Source of the DNA: Chitinophaga pinensis
Lineage (GTDB): Bacteria; Bacteroidota; Bacteroidia; Chitinophagales; Chitinophagaceae
NCBI GenBank assembly: GCA_945897185.1
Contig: CAMDFC010000016.1
Coordinates: forward strand, 1 to 35,011
Length of the DNA: 35,011 nucleotides
Reading direction: 5' to 3'
Part shown: positions 1 to 7,772 of the stretch, piece after piece
Layout: the number at the start of each line of letters is the position of its first letter
Numbering within the stretch: position 1 is the first letter of the stretch
Made by a program: the position numbers and the translations under genes
Notes under the pieces: model-generated
The model's input: the letters and a program-made list of their open reading frames with translations, nothing else
The model's database searches: none
Told to the model about the DNA's origin: nothing

Positions 1-983
1 TTTTATTTATTGATTTAGATCCAGCACAGGTGGATGTGAATGTGCACCCCACAAAACAAGAGATTAAATTTGTCGATGATAAAATTGTCTATGCATTTGT
101 TAAGTCTGCCATAAGACATGCCTTAGCACAATTTAGTATTGCACCTGCACTAGATTTCAACCTAGATCCTTCCATCCAGCAATTGGATGCAATATCAAAG
201 CCATTTACAGCATCTAGACAAGATGAAGCGGCTTCCGGTGGATTGTATAAATCATTTGTAGACAGAAACCAGGCACATCGAATTGAGTCGTCTAGCAACC
301 TAAAAGACTGGCGTAGTTTTTTTGAAGCTGCTCCTAAAGTAGAGATGCCTGAAAAACATTTTTTGGATGGAGAACTACTGCAATCTAAATCTACATCGCC
401 TGCGTTTTTTTCTCAATTGCCTTCAGAAGTAATTCAGGTGCAAGCTTCTTATTTGGTTTATGAAAATACAAATGGACTAATTGTTCTTAATCAGCAATTG
501 GCGCATCAACAAATACTTTTTGAAAAATTTAATGCAGTTTGGCAGGGGAAAGCAATGGCTATTCAACAGGAACTCTTTCCTCAAGCCATCACAGTTTCTC
601 CCGCTGATGCCCAATTGCTCCAATCCCTCTTACCGGATCTTTTGCATTTGGGATATCAGCTGGAACCCTTTGGGAATCATGCATTTTTGGTTCAAGGTAG
701 TCCTGCCGATCACCCTTCTGAAAACAACCAGTCTGTCATTGAAATGATTTTGGAAGATGTTAAAGATGGATCTTCTCGTCTTCATCAATCCTACAAAGAG
801 CGCATCAGCAAAACACTGGCTAGAAAACATGCAATTAGGGTAGGCACCAAACTGGCCGAGAAGCAGATGATTGAATTGCTCGATCATTTATCAATATGTA
901 TACAGCCTAAAATCCACTTTGATGGCAAGCCCATTTATGTGGAAGTGAAAAACGAGTACTTAAATGGAGTTTTTGGTTTTTAA
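1..983 (+). CDS. mutL: DNA mismatch repair protein MutL, C-terminal part (5' end outside window)
   Basis: MutL couples mismatch recognition by MutS to strand processing. The reading frame is already open at base 3 and has no start here, so the N-terminal ATPase core lies upstream. The visible part opens with the end of the GHKL/transducer region, including the family hallmark VDVNVHPTK (bases 27-56). A poorly conserved linker follows (roughly bases 150-400), then the C-terminal dimerisation domain to the stop at 981-983. The usual endonuclease motif DQHxxHxR is replaced by NQQLAHQQ at about bases 489-512, with acidic and histidine positions lost. The CPHGRP-type motif near the C terminus is also degenerate (HFDGKP). 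The stop abuts the stop of the convergent dacB gene with no gap. Family assignment is firm; loss of nuclease activity is inference. Confidence 0.93.
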   Translation, partial: LFIDLDPAQVDVNVHPTKQEIKFVDDKIVYAFVKSAIRHALAQFSIAPALDFNLDPSIQQLDAISKPFTASRQDEAASGGLYKSFVDRNQAHRIESSSNLKDWRSFFEAAPKVEMPEKHFLDGELLQSKSTSPAFFSQLPSEVIQVQASYLVYENTNGLIVLNQQLAHQQILFEKFNAVWQGKAMAIQQELFPQAITVSPADAQLLQSLLPDLLHLGYQLEPFGNHAFLVQGSPADHPSENNQSVIEMILEDVKDGSSRLHQSYKERISKTLARKHAIRVGTKLAEKQMIELLDHLSICIQPKIHFDGKPIYVEVKNEYLNGVFGF

Positions 984-2315
984 CTAGAGGGTTTGCAAAA
1001 ATGCTTCAATTTTTTTTCTGATTGTCCCGCTGCTCGTATTGTGGTTGTTTACCATGATGGAAAAGCTAAGCCATTTTCCTTTTTTAGAAAGTACATAGCC
1101 ACTTAGGCAGTATATCCCGCCCATAGATCCTGTTTTCGCATAAATAAACTCACCCTCTTTTCTATCCATTCCTCCTAATGTGCCAACCCCTGCTTGAGGA
1201 AAAATGGCTTTTATTTTTTCCCAACCTTGTTCGGCTTTGAGTTGGTTGAGCACCTGAATCATATCAGAAGCGCTAAACTGATTATACCTACTGAGTCCAC
1301 TTCCATCCACCCATCTAGGCTTTACTGGGAGCTGCTTGAGGTCTTGGTTGAGTACTACTTGAATGATGGCTGCTTCATCCATTTTATTCAAGAGCAGCTG
1401 ACTAATCATTTCTAAAACCTGATCAGCATAAAAATTATCACTGCGGTACATCATCTTTTTTAAAAGCGTGTCCCTTGATTGAGAATATACAATTTCAGGT
1501 GAGTTGCTTATCGACTGCTTCATTAAATTGGGGTCGGCAATTTTTATTTCTTTTCCAAGACTGTCTTTGAGTAACAGTAGTGCGGTATTTAAACCATTGC
1601 TAATAAATGGAACAGATTGTGTTGCAGATTGTTCCCTCCCTTCAGCAAGTAAAAAAGAATTTTCATGTTCATTTCTTTTTACAAGAAATGAAGTTCTCGG
1701 CTTAGTAAAATTAACAGGCCAATTGATTTCCGGATTGGAATAAAGAAATAGGTCGATTGTGTCTTGTGGATTTGTAGGATTTTCTTTTGTAGTTCTCTCT
1801 TGAAACCATTGAATCAAGTTCCCATATATGGGAAAGGCATTGCGTTCTGCTTGGTAATGTTCGTTGTAGTCCTCTACACTCCATCCAGGTCCTAGTGCTG
1901 GACTGAACCACTGGTCGTTTCTTATATACAAAGGTTTTTGAATCGACCTTAGTTTGTTAAAGAGGGGGTGGACAGAAAAATCAGGATGAAGAAAAGTGGG
2001 GTCTCCCATTGGTGTGATCAAAACAGCGGTATCTAAATTAGTTAGCATAGCCGCAGGTAGTTGCTCTGGTAAATATTTTAAGGCCGCATAGGCGGTAACA
2101 ATTTTTATATTGCTGGCAGGCACAAACCACTTGTCTGCTTGGTATTGGTAAAGAAACGTATTTGCTTCGCCATCATTGATGGCTATGCCAACATGCGCAT
2201 TGGCCAAGGCTTTGTCTTTAAGCAAATGATGTTTGGCTTGTTTTTGTATTACTTGTTGCATGCTACATGCATTCAATAACAACAAAAACAAAAGATATGT
2301 AGCGTTTTTAAACAT
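984..2315 (-). CDS. dacB: D-alanyl-D-alanine carboxypeptidase/endopeptidase, PBP4 (peptidase S13) family lipoprotein
   Basis: This is a periplasmic serine peptidase that trims or cuts peptidoglycan peptide cross-links. The three penicillin-binding motifs are present in order: SxxK as SNIK (Ser68, Lys71), SxN as SDN in YRSDNFYAD, and KTG in YAKTGSMGG near the C terminus. The N terminus is a lipoprotein signal with lipobox LLNAC, giving Cys17 as the probable lipidated residue. The 443-residue length is normal for the compact Bacteroidota members of the family. It lies 12 bases downstream of the arginase-like gene on the same strand, so the two are probably cotranscribed, although no functional link is obvious. 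Its stop codon touches that of mutL. Confidence 0.92.
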   Translation of the reverse strand: MFKNATYLLFLLLLNACSMQQVIQKQAKHHLLKDKALANAHVGIAINDGEANTFLYQYQADKWFVPASNIKIVTAYAALKYLPEQLPAAMLTNLDTAVLITPMGDPTFLHPDFSVHPLFNKLRSIQKPLYIRNDQWFSPALGPGWSVEDYNEHYQAERNAFPIYGNLIQWFQERTTKENPTNPQDTIDLFLYSNPEINWPVNFTKPRTSFLVKRNEHENSFLLAEGREQSATQSVPFISNGLNTALLLLKDSLGKEIKIADPNLMKQSISNSPEIVYSQSRDTLLKKMMYRSDNFYADQVLEMISQLLLNKMDEAAIIQVVLNQDLKQLPVKPRWVDGSGLSRYNQFSASDMIQVLNQLKAEQGWEKIKAIFPQAGVGTLGGMDRKEGEFIYAKTGSMGGIYCLSGYVLSKKGKWLSFSIMVNNHNTSSGTIRKKIEAFLQTL

Positions 2316-2327
2316 CGGGTTTGTTGT

Positions 2328-3458
2328 TTAACTCCTCTCTTGTAGTCTTAGCCAACGTTCCGGTATATCGTTGTTTCCTGCTTGGTTGAAGTCGTTTTGT
2401 GAGCAAGGCACATAATTGTTATCCGGCATTCTCATCCACCACCTGCCGGTTTTCATGCTTTTAATAAATGTAGTTTCAACAGCGCCAAAAGCAATATGAC
2501 ATTCAATGAACATTTCTTTTTCATTGAGGGAAGCTTCTGTTTTTCCAAAATGAATTCCATCAATATAATACCAAAGCATTTGAGAGACCTGCTTTGCCAT
2601 ATTTGAATTGACATCATGCTTTTGGTTATAACCAAAGATGCCCAAGGTTTTCATTTTGTCGCTCATCCCTGCATAGCGCATGAGTGTGCAGGCCTCTTCT
2701 CCATTGAAGCCATTTGGACTACTTCCTTCCCAGAAAGTGGGAGAACCCAAAGCAGACAAATCAAAACTCAGCAAATCGCTGCTCCTGAAAGCGGGCTCAA
2801 TCTCTTCAATATTTTCTTTCACTTTGCCCAACCTGTAACAGTCGAATCGTAAATGGTCCATGGTCTCCAACATCGTAGGATGAACATAATAGCTTTGAAA
2901 ACCGATGTGGTTATAATGCTTGATGAAATTTGGATCACCTGTAAGCATTTCCATTAAAAAATTTCTGGAACGTGTGGGGTTGTCAATTGATAAGTCTATA
3001 TAGGCATCTACTCCAGTTGCTTCAATAATTTTACCCTGACTTTGGTAGACTTCATAAAGGGCCAACGTAAGGTCGTGCGAACCGCCCAGCAAAAGAAAAC
3101 GTTTTTTATTGTTCAGACATTCAGCAGCCACAGCTTTTACTGCAGCATAGGTGTCGGATATAGAAGCGCCTGACTTAATATTACCAATGTCTGCAATTTT
3201 AATGTCCTTATGCCATTGGTACAAAGCATAGAACTCCTTTCTTATTTTATCGGTACCTGCACCACCTTTTAAAAGGTCTCCATCCCCCCTCAAATCATTA
3301 CAACTGGCAATTACTACATCCACCGCTGAAAGATCTGGCATTTCATCTTGGTAGATGAGTATAGTCTTACCAATCTGACCTTCTCTTATTTCAGCGTCAC
3401 CTGAAACCACAGCAAGATCTACGGGTTCCAGAAAATCAGTGAGGCTATAAAATGACAT
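2328..3458 (-). CDS. Arginase/agmatinase/formimidoylglutamase-fold protein with altered metal site
   Basis: The 376-residue protein has the ureohydrolase (arginase) fold signature. Motif 1 is GGSHDLT (His128, where arginases have GGDHS). Motif 2 is DAYID (Asp151, Tyr153, Asp155, normally DAHxD). Motif 3 is SFDLSA (Asp233, Ser235, normally SxDxD). Two of the six canonical manganese ligands are therefore replaced, one His by Tyr and one Asp by Ser. Such Bacteroidota proteins are often labelled formimidoylglutamase (HutG), but no other histidine-degradation gene is nearby, so I do not assign a substrate. It is the first gene of a two-gene unit with dacB and is divergent from pheS across 113 bases. 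The fold is well supported; catalytic activity is uncertain. Confidence 0.8.
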   Translation of the reverse strand: MSFYSLTDFLEPVDLAVVSGDAEIREGQIGKTILIYQDEMPDLSAVDVVIASCNDLRGDGDLLKGGAGTDKIRKEFYALYQWHKDIKIADIGNIKSGASISDTYAAVKAVAAECLNNKKRFLLLGGSHDLTLALYEVYQSQGKIIEATGVDAYIDLSIDNPTRSRNFLMEMLTGDPNFIKHYNHIGFQSYYVHPTMLETMDHLRFDCYRLGKVKENIEEIEPAFRSSDLLSFDLSALGSPTFWEGSSPNGFNGEEACTLMRYAGMSDKMKTLGIFGYNQKHDVNSNMAKQVSQMLWYYIDGIHFGKTEASLNEKEMFIECHIAFGAVETTFIKSMKTGRWWMRMPDNNYVPCSQNDFNQAGNNDIPERWLRLQERS

Positions 3459-3559
3459 GTATAAAGTTTAGGCAAACCTACTGTAAACTGATGATAAATT
3501 CGAGTGTCGTTTTGAATTTTCGTTAGCAACCAGTCCTTAACAAAGATCTTATGATTCAT

Positions 3560-3567
3560 TATCTTTG
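3560..3567 (+). promoter_or_regulatory. -7 promoter box before pheS
   Basis: TATCTTTG matches the Bacteroidota -7 consensus TAnnTTTG exactly and ends four bases before the ATG at 3572. No clear -33 TTTG is seen at the usual distance. Its position argues against the upstream in-frame ATG at 3551, which would lie before the promoter box, and predicts a leaderless or nearly leaderless mRNA. Confidence 0.6.
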
Positions 3568-3571
3568 CGTC

Positions 3572-4600
3572 ATGGTAGAGATTCAAAAGCAAATTGAACA
3601 ATACAGCAACGAAATCAATGTATTTACTGCATCCGATGCAGATAGCCTCGAGCAATTTCGAATTCGGTTCTTGGGTGTTAAGGGAATTGTGAAAGCCATG
3701 TTGGGCGAAATGAAGAATGTTCCACCAGATCAGAAAAAGGAATTTGGTCAAATCATGAATGCTTTCAAAGTATTGGCGGAAGAAAAATACAACCATGAAA
3801 AGGAGAGGGTTGATGCTTTGGGCGGGGCAAATAAGTCAAATATAGATATCACATTGCCAGGAAACCCATTGCCTGTAGGAAGCAGACATCCAGTTACTTT
3901 AATGAGGAACAGTATTGTTGAAATTTTTCAAAGGCTTTCTTTCACCGTAGCAGAAGGTCCGGAAATTGAAGACGACTGGCACAACTTCACTGCATTGAAT
4001 TTGGATGAAAACCATCCGGCACGCGACATGCAGGATACTTTTTATCTATCCACAGATCCGGCAATATTGTTAAGGACGCATACCAGTAATGTGCAAATTC
4101 GTGAAATGGAGCGTCAAAAACCTCCCATTAGAATTATTTGTCCGGGAAGGGTTTATAGAAACGAAACCATCAGCGCACGTTCACACTGTTTTTTTCACCA
4201 AGTGGAAGGATTGTATATTGATGAGCATGTTTCTTTTGCCGATCTCAAACAGACCTTGTACTTTTTTGTAAAAGAGATGTTTGGGGAGGATGTGAAAGTG
4301 CGTTTTAGGCCAAGTTATTTCCCATTCACCGAACCCAGTGCCGAGATGGACATCAGTTGCATGCTCTGCAAAGGGGATGGTTGTTCTGTGTGTAAAAGAA
4401 CAGGATGGCTGGAAATTTTAGGATGTGGAATGGTGCACCCCAATGTGTTAAAAAACTGCGGAATTGATCCTGAAAAATACACGGGTTTCGCTTTTGGAAT
4501 GGGTGTTGAAAGACCCGCCTTATTAAAATACGGCATTACTGATATCCGATTATTCAGTGAAAACGATGTAAGGTTTCTTGAACAGTTTAGTGGTATATGA
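3572..4600 (+). CDS. pheS: Phenylalanine--tRNA ligase alpha subunit
   Basis: PheS is the catalytic alpha subunit of the heterotetrameric class II synthetase that charges tRNA-Phe. The N terminus is the helical tRNA-contacting coiled coil. The core then shows HNFTALN, the RVYRNE motif-2 arginine, FFHQVEGLYID, FTEPSAEMD, and the motif-3 glycine-rich segment FGMGVERPALL near the end. A four-cysteine segment, CMLC then CSVC, lies between the FTEPSAEMD and GWLEILGCGM motifs and resembles a zinc-binding insert seen in part of the family. The start at 3572 gives 342 residues; the in-frame ATG seven codons upstream is rejected because it precedes the -7 box. The stop overlaps the next gene in an ATGA junction. 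pheT is not adjacent. Confidence 0.96.
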   Translation: MVEIQKQIEQYSNEINVFTASDADSLEQFRIRFLGVKGIVKAMLGEMKNVPPDQKKEFGQIMNAFKVLAEEKYNHEKERVDALGGANKSNIDITLPGNPLPVGSRHPVTLMRNSIVEIFQRLSFTVAEGPEIEDDWHNFTALNLDENHPARDMQDTFYLSTDPAILLRTHTSNVQIREMERQKPPIRIICPGRVYRNETISARSHCFFHQVEGLYIDEHVSFADLKQTLYFFVKEMFGEDVKVRFRPSYFPFTEPSAEMDISCMLCKGDGCSVCKRTGWLEILGCGMVHPNVLKNCGIDPEKYTGFAFGMGVERPALLKYGITDIRLFSENDVRFLEQFSGI

Positions 4601-5589
4601 ACATGAATAAGAAGACACTCGTTACGGGAGCTGCTGGTTTGTTGGGTGTCTATCTCATCCGCGAATTGCTCAAAAAAAATGAGCCCATCCTTGCAATTTA
4701 TAGAACTAAAATTCCTACTCAATTAACCCAAGAAGAGTTAGACAAGATAACTTGGATAAAGGGAGATATTCTTGATGTCCTTTTTTTAGAAGAGGTGATG
4801 CAGGAATGCAACAAGGTATACCATTGTGCAGGTTTAGTATCTTTTAGTCCAAGACGCGTTAGGGATTTGTATAAAATAAATGTTGATGGAACAGCCAATG
4901 TGGTTAACGCTTGTCTTGCGGCAGGAATAACCAAACTGATTCATGTGAGTTCTGTTGCCTCTTTGGGAAGAAAGCGAAACGGCCAGACCGTAACCGAAGA
5001 TGTAAAATGGGATGAACGTGCAAATCCTTCTGTCTATGGGAAAACCAAATACCTGGGTGAATTGGAAGTTTGGCGGGGAGTTGCAGAAGGACTTGAAGCC
5101 GCCATTGTAAATCCGGTCATCATTCTCGGTAAGGGTGATTGGGATGCTGGTTCTGCAGCCACCTTTAAGAATGCCTACAATGAGTTCCCCTGGTACACTG
5201 AAGGGACCAGTGGTTTTGTTGATGCCTATGATGTGGCAAAGGCGATGGTGCTGTTGATGGATAGTACAATTTCTGGTGAACGTTTTATTGTATCTGCAGA
5301 TAATTGGTCGTATAAAGACTTGTTTACTGCAATGGCGGAAGGATTTGGTAAAAAACCACCAACCCGAAAAGTAACACCTTGGTTGGCTGCACTGGTTTGG
5401 AGATTGGAAGCCATTAAGGGTTGGGTAAACGGACAAGATCCGTTGCTCACCAAAGAAACAGCGGAAACTGCACAACAAAAAGTAAACTTCAGCAACCTTA
5501 AGTTGCTTAATGCACTACCCAACTTTTCTTTTAGGCCACTTAACCAAACCATAAAAGAGTCTTGTGATTTTTATTTGAAAAGCCTTTGA
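4597..5589 (+). CDS. Extended short-chain dehydrogenase, NAD-dependent epimerase/dehydratase family
   Basis: The 330-residue protein has a Rossmann fold with the nucleotide-binding glycine motif TGAAGLLG at residues 10-17. An HVSSVASLG segment follows the central beta strand, and the catalytic YxxxK appears as YGKTK. The overall pattern resembles dihydroflavonol-4-reductase-like and sugar-epimerase-like members, which act on a hydroxyl or keto substrate with NAD(P). The substrate cannot be told from the sequence. The start overlaps the pheS stop by four bases, indicating translational coupling; a second ATG two codons in (4603) is an alternative start. The convergent lpxD-like gene ends 44 bases downstream, and no clear terminator is visible in that gap. 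Confidence 0.88.
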   Translation: MNMNKKTLVTGAAGLLGVYLIRELLKKNEPILAIYRTKIPTQLTQEELDKITWIKGDILDVLFLEEVMQECNKVYHCAGLVSFSPRRVRDLYKINVDGTANVVNACLAAGITKLIHVSSVASLGRKRNGQTVTEDVKWDERANPSVYGKTKYLGELEVWRGVAEGLEAAIVNPVIILGKGDWDAGSAATFKNAYNEFPWYTEGTSGFVDAYDVAKAMVLLMDSTISGERFIVSADNWSYKDLFTAMAEGFGKKPPTRKVTPWLAALVWRLEAIKGWVNGQDPLLTKETAETAQQKVNFSNLKLLNALPNFSFRPLNQTIKESCDFYLKSL

Positions 5590-5633
5590 GAAAATCGACT
5601 TACACTTTTTGTTAACGATGTACGATTGATTGC

Positions 5634-6590
5634 TTATTCTTTATTGTTTATTCTCTTCAACATCTCCCACATTTCAGGAATTCTTTTAATCCAAACCAGT
5701 TCTCTTTTTTTTGTATTCGCCTCTTCAGCAGGATAACCAAAATAGACCTTGCCGCCTACTAAACTAGATGGGACACCCGATTTTGCCATAACTACTGCAT
5801 TTGCACCAATGGTTAATGTCTTGTTTACTGCAACTTGTCCCCACAGTATAACACCATCTTCAATCACCGTAGCGCCTGCAATACCAACTTGTGCTGCAAA
5901 TAGGCAGTTCTTTCCAACCACCACATCATGCCCAATATGAACCTTGTTGTCTAGTTTTGTTCCTTCACCAATGATGGTATCGTGTGTTACTCCCCTGTCA
6001 ATTGTACAACCTGCACCCAGTTCAACTTGGTTATGGAGTATTACCCTTCCGCAACTTTTCATTTTTTTATACCAAACTGGTCTGTTCTTTTTTGAGTTGT
6101 AATAAAAGGCATCTGATCCAATTACCGTACCAGATTCTATCACCACATTGTCTCCAAGTATACAGTGCGATAAAATAGTAACGTTTGGATGTATGGTACA
6201 GTTCTTACCAATAATTACATCTTCTCCAATAAACGTATTTGGTGCCAATACAGTTCCTTCTCCTATGGTTGCAGAAGGATGTATCATGGATGTTTGATGG
6301 TGAAAAGGGCGGAAGTGTTCTACGATTTTTTGGTAAGCCTCGAAAGGTTGTTCAACAATCAGTAAAGCCTTGTTGGGCGGGCATTCTGTAGATGTGTCAA
6401 TGATGATAAAACTGGCTAATGAGTCAATACATTTTTTGTAATATTTTGGATGGTCTACAAATACAAGATCACCTTCTTCTACTTTGTGAATTTCATTGAT
6501 ACCCAAACACAGTCCGTTTACATTGCCTTGAATTTTTGCATTGATTAATTCGGCAATCCACGTAACAGAAACAGGCGATGGAAATTTCAT
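5634..6590 (-). CDS. LpxD-family UDP-3-O-(3-hydroxyacyl)glucosamine N-acyltransferase
   Basis: LpxD adds the N-linked hydroxyacyl chain in lipid A synthesis. Residues 1-100 match the LpxD uridine-binding domain (WIAELINA, then the EEGDLVFVDHPKYY segment). Residues about 105-290 are a left-handed beta helix of hexapeptide repeats (IGKNCT, LGDNVV, IGEGTK and others). The HIGHDVVVG segment carries the histidine at the catalytic position of the family, followed by AAQVGIAG. At 318 residues it is somewhat shorter than the usual 340 or so, ending in one short helix. It stands apart from any lpxA, lpxB or lpxC gene, so it may be a second LpxD paralogue rather than the main enzyme. A -7 box lies just upstream. 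Confidence 0.82.
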   Translation of the reverse strand: MKFPSPVSVTWIAELINAKIQGNVNGLCLGINEIHKVEEGDLVFVDHPKYYKKCIDSLASFIIIDTSTECPPNKALLIVEQPFEAYQKIVEHFRPFHHQTSMIHPSATIGEGTVLAPNTFIGEDVIIGKNCTIHPNVTILSHCILGDNVVIESGTVIGSDAFYYNSKKNRPVWYKKMKSCGRVILHNQVELGAGCTIDRGVTHDTIIGEGTKLDNKVHIGHDVVVGKNCLFAAQVGIAGATVIEDGVILWGQVAVNKTLTIGANAVVMAKSGVPSSLVGGKVYFGYPAEEANTKKRELVWIKRIPEMWEMLKRINNKE

Positions 6591-6605
6591 ATTTGCTAAT
6601 TTTTA

Positions 6606-6613
6606 CAAAGATA
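6606..6613 (-). promoter_or_regulatory. -7 promoter box before the lpxD-like gene
   Basis: On the minus strand the bases read TATCTTTG, an exact TAnnTTTG match, ending 15 bases before the ATG at 6590. This predicts a leader of under about 12 bases. Confidence 0.55.
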
Positions 6614-6750
6614 GTGCTATGTGCACTTTGCAAATAACATGTATGTATTTGTAACAATTGTTGTGGTAATTAACATCTCAGCATAAAAGTGTGCATAAAA
6701 TAATATGGGAAAAATTTTCAGTTCATAAAATATATCTATAATATTGTGAA

Positions 6751-6822
6751 GGGAATTTATTCCCGGTACTTATTAACCCATCTATATATCAGCGTCCGGT
6801 TTCAACCGGACGCTATTTTTTT
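6751..6822 (+). ncRNA. Candidate small RNA or leader RNA with hairpin, shared motif and terminator
   Basis: Three elements lie in order. A perfect hairpin GGGAA-TTTA-TTCCC occupies 6751-6764. The motif GTACTTATTAACCCAT occupies 6766-6781. A GC-rich terminator hairpin with a run of seven T occupies 6791-6822. The same motif, with one base different, follows another hairpin at 21484-21499. A terminator with no plus-strand gene just upstream is most simply explained by a small RNA, or by a premature stop in the yicC leader. No promoter was confidently found. The orientation is inferred from the terminator alone. Confidence 0.35.
6791..6822 (+). terminator. Intrinsic terminator upstream of yicC
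   Basis: The arms AGCGTCCGG (6791-6799) and CCGGACGCT (6806-6814) pair perfectly over nine bases, with further possible T-A pairing in the loop. One A and then seven T (6816-6822) follow. This is a textbook Rho-independent terminator for plus-strand transcription. Confidence 0.75.
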
Positions 6823-6849
6823 ATACTTACATTGCACTAAATTTTATTT

Positions 6850-7725
6850 ATGCTAAGATCGATGACCGGTTATGGAAGAGCTGAGCGTTCCATCAACGAA
6901 AAGAATTTCCTAATTGAAATCCGTTCGCTTAATGGAAAGCAATTTGAACTTTTGTTGAAACTACCGCTTCAATTGAAACCTTTTGAATTCGAGATTAGAA
7001 GCCTGCTTTCAGAAAAATTAATTAGAGGAAGTGTTGAGTGTACTGTTTCTATAAAACAACATGGGGCTGCTAAGCCATCATCCATAAACCTAGACCTTGC
7101 AGCCTCTTATTTTAAACAATTAAAGTCATTGGCAGATCAACTAGAAGCCGACGATAGCCAATTGCTGGCTTCTATTCTTCGTTTGCCAGAGGTAGTGGCC
7201 AATTCAACTGATGTAATTGGAGACACTGAATGGCTTGTGTTTAAAGAGGTATTGCAAGAAGCCATGGTCATGATTAATAAACACAGAATGGATGAAGGCG
7301 CCGCATTGGAAAAAGAACTGTTGCTGAGAATTGCAAATATTGAAGAGAGTCAGAAAAAAGTAATTGCCTTAGACCCTTCTCGTAAGGTTAAAATCAGAGA
7401 GTCGATACTCAAGCTTTTAGATGAGCAAGTGGGTAAAGACAACGTAGACATGAATCGTTTTGAGCAGGAACTCATTTATTATATAGAAAAAATCGATCTT
7501 ACCGAAGAGCAGGTGAGGTTGACCAACCACTGCACTTATTTTAGGACACTCTTAAGTGAGCAAGAAATAGCCAAGGGTAGAAAGCTCTCTTTCCTGTTAC
7601 AAGAAATTGGTCGTGAAATCAACACAACTGGCTCAAAAGCCTATGATGCTGAAATTCAGAAATCAGTGGTGGAGATGAAAGACGAACTTGAAAAAGCAAA
7701 AGAACAAGTGCTGAACATTCTTTGA
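6850..7725 (+). CDS. yicC: YicC/YloC family endoribonuclease
   Basis: The 291-residue protein begins MLRSMTGYGRAE, the family hallmark, and has the expected length. The C-terminal half carries the second conserved block (DVNRFEQELIYY-like, here with DMNRFEQE, then FLLQEIGREINTTGSKA). Members of this family are metal-dependent endoribonucleases implicated in RNA turnover. In many bacteria yicC is followed by gmk (guanylate kinase), but here the next gene is gldH, 47 bases on and with its own promoter. A terminator lies 28 bases upstream, so yicC expression either needs a promoter in that short gap or depends on readthrough. Confidence 0.93.
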   Translation: MLRSMTGYGRAERSINEKNFLIEIRSLNGKQFELLLKLPLQLKPFEFEIRSLLSEKLIRGSVECTVSIKQHGAAKPSSINLDLAASYFKQLKSLADQLEADDSQLLASILRLPEVVANSTDVIGDTEWLVFKEVLQEAMVMINKHRMDEGAALEKELLLRIANIEESQKKVIALDPSRKVKIRESILKLLDEQVGKDNVDMNRFEQELIYYIEKIDLTEEQVRLTNHCTYFRTLLSEQEIAKGRKLSFLLQEIGREINTTGSKAYDAEIQKSVVEMKDELEKAKEQVLNIL

Positions 7726-7734
7726 TCCTGCTCT

Positions 7735-7768
7735 TTTGATTCCGGTAACCGAATGATACCTAACTTTG
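7735..7768 (+). promoter_or_regulatory. -33/-7 promoter before gldH
   Basis: TTTG at 7735-7738 and TAACTTTG at 7761-7768 are separated by 22 bases, matching the Bacteroidota housekeeping promoter. The -7 box ends four bases before the ATG at 7773, predicting a leaderless transcript that starts the gldH, kinase and regulator unit. Confidence 0.65.
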
Positions 7769-7772
7769 CGCT

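Larger units (their letters stand above)
6614..6849. other. Divergent intergenic region between lpxD-like gene and yicC
   Basis: The region between the divergent lpxD-like gene and yicC is AT-rich and I find no supportable protein-coding gene in it. Its left half holds the lpxD-side promoter. Its right half holds a perfect small hairpin, a 16-base motif also found at 21484-21499, and an intrinsic terminator, all within 6751-6822. The terminator points rightward only 28 bases before yicC although no plus-strand gene ends just upstream, which suggests a short transcript within the region. Confidence 0.6.

Noticed and set aside
3551-3571. PheS starting at 3551
   Set aside because: The extra seven codons contain the TATCTTTG promoter box, so that ATG would lie upstream of transcription start.
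6640-6750. tRNA or known riboswitch in the yicC upstream region
   Set aside because: No cloverleaf or recognisable aptamer consensus was found, only the small hairpin and terminator.
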